A DNA stretch of 64,000 bases from Centipeda periodontii DSM 2778 (GCF_000213975.1 NZ_GL892076.1:1501337-1565336); one strand, 5' to 3'; numbered from the stretch's first letter, positions 18,512 through 27,967 are shown. Numbers and translations: made by a program. The notes: generated by a model not told the origin, from the letters alone.

Positions 18512-19452
18512 GATTTCGCCCCCTTTCGCAGTCTCGGATCCAGATAGGTATAGGATATATCAACAATCAGATTCACAATCATATAGAGCGTTGCAATCCA
18601 GAGGACAAAGCCCTGCAGGAGCGGGTAGTCGCGTGTCTCAATCGCACGCACAGCAAGACGTCCGATGCCCGGCCACGAGAATACAATCTCAATAACGGCA
18701 ACACCACCGAGCAGCCAGCCAATGGCAAGACCGAGCAGTGTGATGAGCGGCAGGAAAGCATTTGGCAAGACATGACGCAGGAGAATTCGTGACATCGCCA
18801 TACCGCGTGCCTTAAGACCCGTGACATAGTCCTGTCCGAGCTCCTCAAGCACAGCCGTGCGCACCTGCCGCGTATACTTCGATGAGAGCAGGATCGCAAG
18901 CGTAAAGGCAGGAAGAATCATACGATCCAGACTTACCTCGCCGCCCGCAATCGGGAAAAGCCCCAGTTTTAGACCAAAGACATAGAGCAGAATGAGTCCC
19001 ACCCAAAAGCTTGGCATGGAGACACCGAGAAAGGTGAAGATGCGGATGATCTGATCCGGCCAGCGGTTGCGATAAAGTGCCGACACAACGCCTGCCGGAA
19101 TGGAAATCAGCAGCATCATAATAACCGCTGTTCCTGCCAAGAGCAGTGTCCCCGGCAGATTCTGGAGAAGCTTATCCTTCACAGGGATCTTCGCAGAATA
19201 GGACATTCCCATATCGCCATGTACAACCCCATCCAGCCAGCGAATATACTGCTGATGAAACGGAAGATCGAGCCCGAGCTCATGGCGTGTTCGCTCGATT
19301 GTCTCCTGCGAAACAATGGTATCGCCCGTCTCCAAGATCGCATCCACAGGATCACCTGGAGCAAAAAATGTCAGCGCAAATGTTAAGAACGTTACACCCA
19401 ATAACGTGAGCAGCATTTGGCCAAGACGCATCAGCAAGGCTTTTGCACTCAA
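18508..19452 (-). CDS. ABC transporter permease (DppB/NikB-like)
   Basis: First gene of the importer operon and the partner permease. Starts with TTG (SAKALLMRLGQ) eight bases after AAAGGAG. 314 residues with six transmembrane segments; EAA loop at DYVTGLKARGMAMSRILLRH; SWPGIGRLAVRAIETRDYPLL is the conserved C-terminal DppB pattern. The leader of this gene contains the cobalamin riboswitch. Confidence 0.92.
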   Translation of the reverse strand: MSAKALLMRLGQMLLTLLGVTFLTFALTFFAPGDPVDAILETGDTIVSQETIERTRHELGLDLPFHQQYIRWLDGVVHGDMGMSYSAKIPVKDKLLQNLPGTLLLAGTAVIMMLLISIPAGVVSALYRNRWPDQIIRIFTFLGVSMPSFWVGLILLYVFGLKLGLFPIAGGEVSLDRMILPAFTLAILLSSKYTRQVRTAVLEELGQDYVTGLKARGMAMSRILLRHVLPNAFLPLITLLGLAIGWLLGGVAVIEIVFSWPGIGRLAVRAIETRDYPLLQGFVLWIATLYMIVNLIVDISYTYLDPRLRKGAKS

Positions 19453-19480
19453 CTCCCCAACTCCTTTGTAATTATTGCAT

Positions 19481-19513
19481 ATTAAAACCGCTTATCTCAT
19501 AAGAAAAAGCGGC
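19481..19513 (-). terminator. Possible expression-platform terminator of the riboswitch
   Basis: Minus-strand GCCGCTT pairs with AAGCGGT over a 13-nt loop and is followed by TTTAAT, about 30 bp before the first permease start. Just upstream another hairpin (GCAATGATGTGTCT with AGACATATCATTGC) could act as the competing structure. This is a reading by eye, not a folding calculation. Confidence 0.5.
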
Positions 19514-19589
19514 ACAAACAAGCTGCAATGATATGTCTCTGTGCAAGACACATCATTGCCTTATTCATCTCCCCATCTCTCGTGAGTCC

Positions 19590-19790
19590 AGCAATGAATC
19601 CTATTGCGAGCAGGCTTTCCGGCTCATAGATCAGCGCGTTCCTCCGCCTTCCCGGTTTGCACCAGTGACTTTACGGGCACAGGCTCTGTGCCTGTGGAAG
19701 AACACTCCCTATTTACGGCTGCGGGACAGCATGGGCATCACACCCATTTTCCTCTCATCGCACAACGGACATTTTCAAAGTACAAAGTAC
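19590..19790 (-). ncRNA. Cobalamin (adenosylcobalamin) riboswitch
   Basis: Read on the minus strand, the leader has the conserved order of the B12 riboswitch: GAGAGGAAAATGGGTG, GATGCCCATGCTGTCCCGC and AGCCGTAA (the GGGAA..GGTG..CCC..CTGTCCCGC..TGTAA core), then CACTGGTGCAAACCGGG, and finally the B12-box-like GAGCCGGAAAGCCTGCTCGC. It starts roughly 50 bp after a good promoter and ends about 140 bp before the permease gene. B12 riboswitches normally turn genes off when adenosylcobalamin is plentiful. The exact ends are approximate. Confidence 0.87.
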
Positions 19791-19844
19791 ATTGTCCATT
19801 GACACTCGCAACGTATTATTTAATTTTATAATAACACAAAATGT

Positions 19845-19873
19845 AGTATATCCATATCTGGTATACTTGTCAA
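19845..19873 (-). promoter_or_regulatory. Promoter of the riboswitch-importer operon, with inverted repeat
   Basis: Minus-strand TTGACA, 17-bp spacer, TATACT. The spacer begins AGTATACCA and the -10 region ends TGGATATACT, so AGTATA...TATACT forms an inverted repeat over 19845-19867 that covers the -10. This could be an operator for a repressor. Confidence 0.72.
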
Positions 19874-19940
19874 TACATTTATTCCAGATTATTTCGTTTG
19901 GATAGTCAATAAGTCCTTTATCTGCTGTTATTATTCGTGC

Positions 19941-21275
19941 TTAGAATAGTTTCCATGTGCCGTGGTAATTTTTTTGATATACACCGTACAAGAGGAGCCC
20001 GGCACATGCGGCACGTATACTTTGATCCAGTACGAGAGACATCCATGCTCCCTCAAGTCCCATATTGAGTTTATAGAGGAATATATATGTGATGATGGGG
20101 CGAAGTACCGTAATGCTCACAAAGGAGTACGCAGCGACCTGCGTTGTTTTTTCACTGGCACGCAGAATTCCCGTACATACCATCTGATATGCCTCCGGAA
20201 AGCTCACGACAGCGACATATGCGATGATCAGACTTCCGAGCGGCACGAGTGACGAATCATGAGCATAGATGCCGAAGATTTCCTCACGCAGGAGAAATGT
20301 TATGAGAAATGCTGCGATGGAAAAAATCAAACTCCAGCGCATTCCACTCCAGAGATAGCGCCTCCACTCATCCTGCTTATGTATATCCCGATTGTGCCCT
20401 GCGAGGACTGTACTCGCCTTGCCCATCCCATTGCAGAAACTGTAATAGAAATCACAGAAGTTCATAGCGATTGCATGGACAGCATAGGGTATTGTCCCAA
20501 GTTCGGCGACCATGCGTGTATAAACAACCATACCGATGCGCTCAAATCCCTGTTCGCTGAAAATCCCACCGAATACGCTGAGAAATTCACGCATATATGT
20601 GCGTGTCAGATAATAATTCCCTTGATTGAAGATGCCCCATATATAGAGCACACGCAGGGTGAGGCAGAATGACCATATAGAGCCTCCGACCGTCCCGAGT
20701 GCGGCGCCAAGTACACCAAGCTGTGGGAATGGACCGAGCCCAAAGATGAGAAGTGCATTGAGGACGACATTGATAACATTTCCTTGTATATTGATCGAGA
20801 GGACGCGCATGGATTCTCCACGACCAAACATGACTGCCTGCATGAGTGTTGTGACAGATGTGATAAAGACGGCGGGTAATGTCCAGAGACCGTAAATCAT
20901 GGCATCCGTTAAATAGTCCTGTTGTGCGCCCATCCAGAGAAGAATAGAATCAAGGTAGATAAAGAAGCCGACATGAGCAAGTCCAAGAACGACGATAACC
21001 AGAACCATCGTTTTTTTGAGAATATCGCCATAGGTGTCGTGTTCATCCCGGCCGAATCGTTCAGCAATCAGTATGGTAACGGTGGCCGCGACTGAACGTG
21101 CCACGGTGAGGAGCATCATGCGAGGTTGTGTAAAGATACTGACTGCCGCAATGGCGCCTGTTCCGAGCATGCCAACCATAATGATGTCGGCATTGCTCAG
21201 AAAAATCATCAGGACGCCTTCCAACGCCGCAGGAAGTCCGATCTTCAAATAGTTTTTGTCATAGGATGTCAGCAC
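19941..21275 (-). CDS. MATE family efflux transporter
   Basis: Inner-membrane exporter of 444 residues with about twelve transmembrane segments in two homologous halves; such proteins usually expel cationic drugs or metabolites in exchange for Na+ or H+. GLPAALEGVLMIFLSNADIIMVGMLG at the N-terminus is the conserved MatE start and VSFPEAYQMVCTGILRA marks the second half. GTG start behind GGAGAGGA. It is transcribed alone and ends about 70 bp before the riboswitch promoter, with no obvious terminator between. The substrate is unknown. Confidence 0.88.
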   Translation of the reverse strand: MLTSYDKNYLKIGLPAALEGVLMIFLSNADIIMVGMLGTGAIAAVSIFTQPRMMLLTVARSVAATVTILIAERFGRDEHDTYGDILKKTMVLVIVVLGLAHVGFFIYLDSILLWMGAQQDYLTDAMIYGLWTLPAVFITSVTTLMQAVMFGRGESMRVLSINIQGNVINVVLNALLIFGLGPFPQLGVLGAALGTVGGSIWSFCLTLRVLYIWGIFNQGNYYLTRTYMREFLSVFGGIFSEQGFERIGMVVYTRMVAELGTIPYAVHAIAMNFCDFYYSFCNGMGKASTVLAGHNRDIHKQDEWRRYLWSGMRWSLIFSIAAFLITFLLREEIFGIYAHDSSLVPLGSLIIAYVAVVSFPEAYQMVCTGILRASEKTTQVAAYSFVSITVLRPIITYIFLYKLNMGLEGAWMSLVLDQSIRAACAGLLLYGVYQKNYHGTWKLF

Positions 21276-21358
21276 AGTATCCTCTCCCTGCTCCCTAAAT
21301 CACATTTCAACAAGCTATCACAAAATGATAATACTTGTCAATAATATGAGAATATGAA

Positions 21359-21387
21359 TTGACATTTCAGCTCCAATACGGTAGTTT
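21359..21387 (+). promoter_or_regulatory. Probable promoter of the HAD phosphatase gene
   Basis: TTGACA, 17-bp spacer, TAGTTT, 45 bp before the chosen start. The -35 is perfect and the -10 is weak. Confidence 0.5.
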
Positions 21388-21431
21388 TGATTTAGTGAGA
21401 ATATATGAGAGAAATCGGAGGAATACAGTCT

Positions 21432-22190
21432 ATGAAAATAGCGTTCAGTGATTACGACGGCACACTATCTGTTCCAGAAGAGGGTGTTGCTACAGAAACC
21501 ATTGCATCCATTCACGCTTGGCGTGATGCAGGAAATAAATTCGGAATTGTTACGGGCAGAGACTACAGTTTAATTGACAAAGAAGCGAGGGCTTATCAGA
21601 TTCCCGTAGATTTCTATATCTGCTGCAACGGCGCAGCGATTCATGAAACGGACGGGTCGGTCATTTCGTCAACGCCACTCTCCTATGATATTATGAAAGC
21701 TTTTTTTCCTTCGCAACATGTTCTGAACTATACGGACGGAATGCTCTTTTTTACACCCGAGCAAGCCTACACATATCGTCTTCGCACGGATGTTCCTGCC
21801 TCCTTTTTAACGCCGCTTAACAGCATCGAAGATGCAATGAACCTCAAGGATGTTGTCCAAATCGGGATGCGGTTTCGTGACACTGAGGAAGCTGTTAAAG
21901 CCTTTGCAGCAATCGAAGAAGACTTTCCACAGCAATTCACAGGAAATATAAATCGGCAGTTCCTCGATCTGAATCATGCCAGTGTAAACAAGAGTACGGG
22001 CATCGAAACACTTATTCAATGGAAGCGGTGGGATAGTGCTGAACTTCTCATCATTGGAGATGATCGCAATGATCTCGTCATGATTGAGAAATATAAAGGA
22101 TTTACTGTACAGCGTGCACAATCATTTATGCACGAAGCGGCATATGCTGTCTATGGTTCTGTCGGTGCAATGCTACGCGATCATCTCTAA
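21432..22190 (+). CDS. Cof-type HAD-IIB sugar/nucleotide phosphatase
   Basis: A 252-residue cytosolic phosphatase. Motif I is FSDYDGTLS with the Asp nucleophile, motif II lies in KFGIVTGRDYS, and motif IV is IIGDDRNDLVMIEKY. The type IIB cap occupies about residues 80-185. The start follows a GGAGG site; an ATG 27 bases earlier has none. Members hydrolyse sugar phosphates or PLP and FMN; the substrate cannot be read from sequence. It is a single-gene unit. Confidence 0.85.
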   Translation: MKIAFSDYDGTLSVPEEGVATETIASIHAWRDAGNKFGIVTGRDYSLIDKEARAYQIPVDFYICCNGAAIHETDGSVISSTPLSYDIMKAFFPSQHVLNYTDGMLFFTPEQAYTYRLRTDVPASFLTPLNSIEDAMNLKDVVQIGMRFRDTEEAVKAFAAIEEDFPQQFTGNINRQFLDLNHASVNKSTGIETLIQWKRWDSAELLIIGDDRNDLVMIEKYKGFTVQRAQSFMHEAAYAVYGSVGAMLRDHL

Positions 22191-22246
22191 AAAATATGGG
22201 TCTGTTGCACGAAGTTTTTACCTTCGTACAACAGACCCATATTTTT
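22191..22246. terminator. Bidirectional terminator between the HAD gene and purD
   Basis: A stem of more than 20 bp, AAATATGGGTCTGTTG-c-ACGAAG with CTTCGT-a-CAACAGACCCATATTT, closed by a 7- to 8-nt loop, with U-rich ends on both strands. It ends both convergent units. Confidence 0.92.
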
Positions 22247-22255
22247 ATTGACTGA

Positions 22256-23515
22256 TTAGCGATTCAATGCACGATGTGCAATGTCTTTGCGATGATAAAC
22301 ATTCTTAAAGGAGATCTTTTCGACAGCCTCATATGTCTTTTTTACCGCAGCTGTGATATCCTTCCCCATGCCGACAACACCAAGTACACGCCCACCGTTC
22401 GTGACAATGTTCCCATCCTTCGCTGCTGTGCCCGCATGAAACACAAGTGCGCCGGCATTCTCTGCGTCCGGAATTCCGTGAATCACATCCCCTCTTTCAT
22501 AGGAGGCAGGATATCCGCCTGCCGCGAGGACAACGCACACCGCTGCTCCATCCTTCCAATGAATGGGAACATCGGCAAGGGTTCCGTCCGCGCAGGCACA
22601 CATAATCTGAACGAGATCACCATCGAGCAGCGGCAGGACGACCTGCGTTTCCGGATCGCCAAAACGTGCGTTGAACTCGACAACCTTTGGACCTTCGTGC
22701 GTAACCATCAGACCGAGATAGAGGCAGCCGCGGTAGGGGCATCCCTCTTTTTCCATAGCTGCAATGGTCGGTTTCAGGATCTCCTCCACTGCGCGCTCCG
22801 TCATTTCCGGTGTCATGACCGGCGCAGGAGCGTAGGTACCCATGCCGCCTGTATTCGGCCCTAGATCCCCATCAAAGGCGCGCTTGTGATCCTGTGCGCT
22901 GATCATGGGACGAATGATTTTTCCGTCCGTAAAGGCAAGAAGAGATGCCTCCTCCCCCTCCATGAACTCCTCAATGACGACGCGTGCTCCTGCATCACCA
23001 AAGGTGTTGTCTTCCATGATGGCGTTGACGGCGTCAAGCGCCTCCCATTCTGTCATGGCGACAATGACGCCTTTTCCGGCGGCAAGTCCGTCCGCCTTGA
23101 CGACAATCGGTGCACCCGTGCGACGAACGTATGCGCGTGCAGGTTCTGCTTCGGTAAACACTTCATAGCGTGCGGTTGGAATCCCATATTTCTTCATGAG
23201 GTTCTTTGCGAAGGCCTTCGATCCTTCGATCTGAGCGGCATTTGCACGCGGACCGAATGCACGAATGCCCGCCTTCTCCAGATCATCAACGAGACCATTG
23301 ATGAGAGGAACCTCTGGACCGACTACTACAAGACCGATCTCCTTCTCTTTAGCAAAGCGCAGAATTGCCGCATTATCCGTTACGGAGATGTCCACCGTCT
23401 CTCCCATGCCCGGATTGCCGGGAATCGCATAGATTTTGTCCGCTTGCGGACTTTCTTTGAGTTTCCAAAAAAGAGCGTGTTCACGCCCTCCCGATCCAAT
23501 TACGAGAATGTTCAC
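22256..23515 (-). CDS. purD: Phosphoribosylamine-glycine ligase
   Basis: ATP-grasp enzyme that makes GAR from phosphoribosylamine and glycine. GTG start (NILVIGSGGREHAL) behind GAGGAAG. ATP-grasp features: PIVVKADGLAAGKGVIVA, EEFMEGEEASLLAF, and FNARFGDPETQVVLPLL. 419 residues, normal length. Last gene of the pur operon, starting ten bases after the stop of the one-domain purH. Confidence 0.97.
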   Translation of the reverse strand: MNILVIGSGGREHALFWKLKESPQADKIYAIPGNPGMGETVDISVTDNAAILRFAKEKEIGLVVVGPEVPLINGLVDDLEKAGIRAFGPRANAAQIEGSKAFAKNLMKKYGIPTARYEVFTEAEPARAYVRRTGAPIVVKADGLAAGKGVIVAMTEWEALDAVNAIMEDNTFGDAGARVVIEEFMEGEEASLLAFTDGKIIRPMISAQDHKRAFDGDLGPNTGGMGTYAPAPVMTPEMTERAVEEILKPTIAAMEKEGCPYRGCLYLGLMVTHEGPKVVEFNARFGDPETQVVLPLLDGDLVQIMCACADGTLADVPIHWKDGAAVCVVLAAGGYPASYERGDVIHGIPDAENAGALVFHAGTAAKDGNIVTNGGRVLGVVGMGKDITAAVKKTYEAVEKISFKNVYHRKDIAHRALNR

Positions 23516-23525
23516 GTCATCTTCC

Positions 23526-24119
23526 TCATTTTTTCAACTGACCGGCAAGATATGCATTGATAGCACTGTCATAGTCTGCCGTATGTGCAAATGCCTCATG
23601 GGCAAGTTTCATACGCGTCATACCATCGACCGCACCGTCCTTCTCAATCTTCTCCGCAATCTCTGTATAGCGCGTAGGATTTGTAATCACAGTGACAAAT
23701 TTGAAGTTCTTTGCTGCTGCACGAATCATGGCAGGACCTCCAATGTCGATCTGTTCAACGGCTTCGGCAAGCGTGACATTGGGACTCGCAACGGTTTCCT
23801 TAAAGGGATAGAGATTGACGGCAACGAGATCGATCGGTGTGATCTTTAGTTCACGCAGTGCTTTTTCATGTGTCTGGTTCCCCCGCACTGCAAGAATCCC
23901 CCCGTGAACGAACGGATGCAGCGTCTTGACGCGCCCATCCATGATTTCAGGGAAACCTGTCACATCACTGACGTAGATCACGGGAATACCGGCCTCGCGC
24001 AGCGTCTTCATCGTACCGCCGGTGGAGATAATCTCGACTCCCGACCTGTTCAGTACACGCGCGAAGTCTACAACGCCGGTCTTGTCGGATACACTGATCA
24101 GAGCACGCTTTATCTTCAT
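23526..24119 (-). CDS. purH: IMP cyclohydrolase, single-domain PurH
   Basis: Catalyses the last step to IMP, ring closure of FAICAR. It is only 197 residues: the MGS-like cyclohydrolase domain is complete ([23 protein letters not shown]-type region replaced by [54 protein letters not shown]), and the ~310-residue AICAR transformylase domain of ordinary PurH is absent. The stop is followed at once by purD, so this is not a frameshift remnant with the second domain downstream. Starts in an ATGA overlap with purN. Confidence 0.92.
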   Translation of the reverse strand: MKIKRALISVSDKTGVVDFARVLNRSGVEIISTGGTMKTLREAGIPVIYVSDVTGFPEIMDGRVKTLHPFVHGGILAVRGNQTHEKALRELKITPIDLVAVNLYPFKETVASPNVTLAEAVEQIDIGGPAMIRAAAKNFKFVTVITNPTRYTEIAEKIEKDGAVDGMTRMKLAHEAFAHTADYDSAINAYLAGQLKK

Positions 24120-24748
24120 AATGATTCTCCTTCAGCGGCGGGCAGGATATGCACCTTTCGCCCATCCGTATGCAGTCGTCCTTCGACGTAGAGTTTGATT
24201 GCTTCAGGAAATATTCGATGTTCCTGCGAAAGGACACGCTCTGCAAGTGTTTCCTCTGTATCGCCCTCCATCACAGGAACAGCAGCCTGCAGGATGATGG
24301 GACCGGAATCCATGCCCTCATCCACAAAGTGAACAGTGCAACCACTGACCTTCACTCCGTAAGCAAGTGCATCGCGATGAGCGTGTGCTCCCGGAAAACT
24401 TGGCAGAAGTGCCGGATGGATGTTTAGTATGCGTCCTGTATACGCATGGACAAAGACGGGAGACAGGATGCGCATGAATCCCGCAAGAACGACAAGGGTT
24501 ACATCGTGGGCACGCAGCTCTGCAATCAGGGCTCGTTCAAAGTCTGCACGTTCCGGATAGTCCCGATAGACGACAGCAATGGAAGGAATTCCTTTCTCAC
24601 GTGCACGCTCCAGTGCGTAGGCATCGATCTTGTCAGAGATGACGACGGCGATTTCGGCACGAATCTCGCCACGTTCAATTGCTTCGACGATGGATGCCAG
24701 ATTGGAACCTCGCCCTGAGCAGAGAATGCCCAGTTTTTCCTTACGCAT
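24116..24748 (-). CDS. purN: Phosphoribosylglycinamide formyltransferase PurN
   Basis: Transfers a formyl group from 10-formyl-THF to GAR. Start placed at [16 protein letters not shown], which overlaps the purM end by eight bases and gives the normal ~210 residues. Motifs: [15 protein letters not shown], the catalytic [16 protein letters not shown] and [17 protein letters not shown]. Cytosolic, mid-operon. Confidence 0.95.
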   Translation of the reverse strand: MRKEKLGILCSGRGSNLASIVEAIERGEIRAEIAVVISDKIDAYALERAREKGIPSIAVVYRDYPERADFERALIAELRAHDVTLVVLAGFMRILSPVFVHAYTGRILNIHPALLPSFPGAHAHRDALAYGVKVSGCTVHFVDEGMDSGPIILQAAVPVMEGDTEETLAERVLSQEHRIFPEAIKLYVEGRLHTDGRKVHILPAAEGESL

Positions 24749-25790
24749 CAAAGACACCGCCCTTGATGACGACCTCATGAGCCCCCTCCGTTACATGACC
24801 AATACGATAGACCGCTTCTCCTTGTGCATGCAGATGTGCCTCCACGTGCTCTGCTTCCTCAGGCGAAAGAATGAGTATCATGCCGATCCCCATGTTGAAC
24901 GTACGGTACATCTCCGGCCAATCCACATTTCCCCACTCCTGAAGGAGCTGGAAGATCGGCGGCATTTCCCATGCTGCATCGTTCACCTCTGCTCCCATAT
25001 GTTCGGGCAGGGCGCGTGGAATATTCTCGTAGAAACCACCGCCTGTGATATGCACCATGCCGTGAATATCGAACTCTCGAATAAGTGGTAGGCAAACGCG
25101 AGGATAGAGGCGGGTCGGTGTCAGCAGCTCCTCCCCAATCGTTTTGCCAAGCATCTCCATGTATTCATCGCCCTTGAATTCCTTGTGCTCAAAGACGATT
25201 TTTCGTACAAGGGAGTATCCATTTGAGTGAACGCCTGAGGAGGGCAGGCCAAGCAATATATCTCCTGCGTTTACACGTGCGCTCGTGATAAGTTTGGAAC
25301 GTTCCGCAACGCCGACTGAAAACCCTGCAATATCATACTCTCCGATGGGATAGAAGCCCGCCATCTCGGCGGTTTCACCGCCGATCAGGGCGCAGCCGGA
25401 CTCCTTGCACGCCCGCGCGACACCTGTTACCACTTCGGCAACCTGTGTCGGTTCGAGTTTGCCGACGGCAAGATAGTCAAGGAAGAAAAGGGGTTCCGCT
25501 CCCTGTACGAGAATATCGTTGACGCACATTGCGACAGCATCCTGTCCGATCGTATCATGTTTGTTCAGCAGAAAGGCAAGGCGCAGTTTTGTACCGACAC
25601 CATCCGTACCGGAAACGAGAACAGGTTCTTTGTATGACTTTGTATCGAGAGCGAACAATCCCCCAAAGCCGCCGAGATCACCCAGTACTTCGGGACGATA
25701 GGTCGCGCGCACGGCGTCCTTAATCATCGACACGGATTTATTTCCTGCGTCGATATCAACTCCTGCGCTGCGATAGGTCATTTTCTCCAT
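24741..25790 (-). CDS. purM: Phosphoribosylformylglycinamidine cyclo-ligase PurM
   Basis: Makes AIR from FGAM with ATP. 349 residues with the AIRS pattern: GVDIDAGNKSVSMIK, LVSGTDGVGTKLRLAF, ALIGGETAEMAGFY, GLPSSGVHSNGYSLVRK and the C-terminal HITGGGFYENIPR. Located between purF and purN, the standard order. Confidence 0.97.
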   Translation of the reverse strand: MEKMTYRSAGVDIDAGNKSVSMIKDAVRATYRPEVLGDLGGFGGLFALDTKSYKEPVLVSGTDGVGTKLRLAFLLNKHDTIGQDAVAMCVNDILVQGAEPLFFLDYLAVGKLEPTQVAEVVTGVARACKESGCALIGGETAEMAGFYPIGEYDIAGFSVGVAERSKLITSARVNAGDILLGLPSSGVHSNGYSLVRKIVFEHKEFKGDEYMEMLGKTIGEELLTPTRLYPRVCLPLIREFDIHGMVHITGGGFYENIPRALPEHMGAEVNDAAWEMPPIFQLLQEWGNVDWPEMYRTFNMGIGMILILSPEEAEHVEAHLHAQGEAVYRIGHVTEGAHEVVIKGGVFDA

Positions 25791-25796
25791 CGGCTC

Positions 25797-27248
25797 TCAG
25801 AGCCCCCTTTCACGCTGTGCAATCCGACGCCGCTCGAGGATGATCTTGTCAGCCTCATCAAGGGTAGCGTCTTCCTCGGGAACGGGGTAATCATTGTTGA
25901 AACAGGCATAGCACATGTGATCCGGATTGAGCGCGGGAACACATTGCCGCAGCCCCTCAATCGAGATGAAATGCAGGGAATCCGCCCCGATGAAGGAACA
26001 GATCTCCTCGACACTTTTCGTCGCTGAGATCAGCTCCTTACGAATGGACGTATCGATTCCGTAGTAGCAGGGATCCGTAATCGGCGGGCTGCTGATGCAG
26101 ACGTGAATCTCCCGTGCTCCCGCATTTCGAAGCAGACGTACAATCTTCCCACTCGTTGTTCCACGCACGATAGAGTCGTCAACCATAATGACCGATTTTC
26201 CTGCTACGACTGAGTGCACCGGACTCAGCTTAAGCTTGACCGCTGCATCACGTTGTTTCTGGGTGGGCTGAATGAAGGTGCGACCGATGTAGCGATTCTT
26301 GATCAGTCCCTCCGCAAACGGAATCCCCGTTTCATAGGCAAATCCTGTTGCTGCCGTCGTCCCGGAATCCGGTACGGAGATGACAACATCTCCGCGGAGG
26401 CCGGACTCCCGTGCCAGAACACGTCCCATCTCAAAGCGCGCCGCATGGACACTCTGTCCGTCAATGATGGAGTCCGGGCGCGCGAAATAGATGTATTCAA
26501 AAATGCAGGAAGCAATGTCTTCCCCATTGGAAAAGCGATAGGATTTCAGCCCATCGCTGTCAACGACAATCATTTCGCCAGGCAATACATCGCGCACAAA
26601 TTCAGCGCCATTGACCTCAAGGGCGCATGTTTCAGAGGAGAGGATCCACCCGCCATCCGGCGTCTTCCCGATGCACAATGGACGGAATCCCTGTGGATCG
26701 CGCACACCAATCAGTTTATCCTCTGTCATAATCGAAAGGCAGAAAGCACCGCGCACGACCTTGACCGCCTCAAGAATACGCTCCTCAATGGATGTCTTCT
26801 GTGAACGCGCGATTAGGTGGACAAAGACCTCGGAGTCAATCGTCGTTTGAAAGACGGTTCCCTGAAGTTCAAGATCACGGCGGATCAGTGCGGCATTTGT
26901 GAGATCACCATTGTGCGCGAGTGCAAGTGCACCTCCCGCATAGTTGACGCGGAGTGGTTGGGCATTCGCCGCAAGGCTGAAGCCCGTCGTTGCATAGCGG
27001 ACATGACCAATGGCGATCTTGGCATTGTCAAGATGTGGGAGCTGTTCGCGAAAGACCTCGCTGACAAGCCCCATCCCCTTTTTCACATCGATCCAATAGC
27101 CATCCGTGAGAGCGATGCCAGCGCTCTCCTGTCCGCGGTGCTGGAGCGCAAAGAGACCGAGATACGTCATCTCGGCTACATCCTCTGCATGGGAGTATAC
27201 TCCGTAGATTCCGCACTCTTCCTTCCACTTTGGCACTTTTTCGTACAT
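25797..27248 (-). CDS. purF: Amidophosphoribosyltransferase PurF
   Basis: Committed step of purine synthesis, PRPP + glutamine to phosphoribosylamine. The nucleophile is Cys12 in EECGIYGVYSH, implying removal of an 11-residue propeptide. The PRPP loop is SVIMVDDSIVRGTTSG. C-terminal cysteines in MCYACFNNDYP, plus others such as ISSPPITDPCYYG, match the Fe-S-cluster type known from Bacillus. 483 residues. Confidence 0.97.
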   Translation of the reverse strand: MYEKVPKWKEECGIYGVYSHAEDVAEMTYLGLFALQHRGQESAGIALTDGYWIDVKKGMGLVSEVFREQLPHLDNAKIAIGHVRYATTGFSLAANAQPLRVNYAGGALALAHNGDLTNAALIRRDLELQGTVFQTTIDSEVFVHLIARSQKTSIEERILEAVKVVRGAFCLSIMTEDKLIGVRDPQGFRPLCIGKTPDGGWILSSETCALEVNGAEFVRDVLPGEMIVVDSDGLKSYRFSNGEDIASCIFEYIYFARPDSIIDGQSVHAARFEMGRVLARESGLRGDVVISVPDSGTTAATGFAYETGIPFAEGLIKNRYIGRTFIQPTQKQRDAAVKLKLSPVHSVVAGKSVIMVDDSIVRGTTSGKIVRLLRNAGAREIHVCISSPPITDPCYYGIDTSIRKELISATKSVEEICSFIGADSLHFISIEGLRQCVPALNPDHMCYACFNNDYPVPEEDATLDEADKIILERRRIAQRERGL

Positions 27249-27253
27249 TGTGC

Positions 27254-27967
27254 TTATGCTTCTCCCGTCAGTCTGTGGAGCATTTCCTTGTAGGCATCCT
27301 CTACATTGCCGAGGTCACGGCGGAAACGATCCTTATCCAGCTTTTCCTTCGTATCGCTGTCCCAGAAACGGCAGTTATCCGGCGAGATTTCATCGGCAAG
27401 GATGATGTTCCCGTCCACATCTTTGCCGAACTCAAGTTTGAAGTCAATGAGATCGACGCGCTTCGTTTTGAGGAATTTTGTAAGTACATCGTTGATCTTC
27501 AGCGACATATGCTCAATCTCGTCCAACTCTGCATCTGTTGCAATCTTCATTGCCCGAATATGATAGCGGTTAAGCATCGGATCGCCAAGATCGTCGTTCT
27601 TGTAGCAGTACTCAATGACTGGGAACGGCATGGGAACACCTTCCTCAAGCCCGAGGCGTTGGGCAAGTGACCCTGCTGCTACATTGCGGATGATGACCTC
27701 GAGTGGGATGATCGTGAGTTTTTTCACGATCATCTCGCGATCACTCGGCATAGAAATATAGTGATGTGGAATCCCTTCCTTTGCCAGAAGATCAAAGAAG
27801 AATGCCGTCATCTTATTGTTCATGATGCCTTTATCTGCAATCGTACCGCGCTTTGCACCGTTCCCTGCCGTTGCATCATCCTTGTAGTAAACGAGATACT
27901 CGTCCGGACGATCCGTTGCATAGATAATCTTTGCCTTACCCTCGTAAAGAGCCTCTTTTCGCTCCAT
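27254..27967 (-). CDS. purC: SAICAR synthetase PurC
   Basis: Joins aspartate to CAIR with ATP. Start at MERKEALYEGKAKIIY, which has a GGAAAGGGAGG site; an in-frame ATG 30 bases earlier is less well placed. Motifs: EGKAKIIYATD, EVIIRNVAAGSLAQR, LIDFKLEFGKD and ILADEISPDNCRFWD. 237 residues, normal length. Confidence 0.96.
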   Translation of the reverse strand: MERKEALYEGKAKIIYATDRPDEYLVYYKDDATAGNGAKRGTIADKGIMNNKMTAFFFDLLAKEGIPHHYISMPSDREMIVKKLTIIPLEVIIRNVAAGSLAQRLGLEEGVPMPFPVIEYCYKNDDLGDPMLNRYHIRAMKIATDAELDEIEHMSLKINDVLTKFLKTKRVDLIDFKLEFGKDVDGNIILADEISPDNCRFWDSDTKEKLDKDRFRRDLGNVEDAYKEMLHRLTGEA

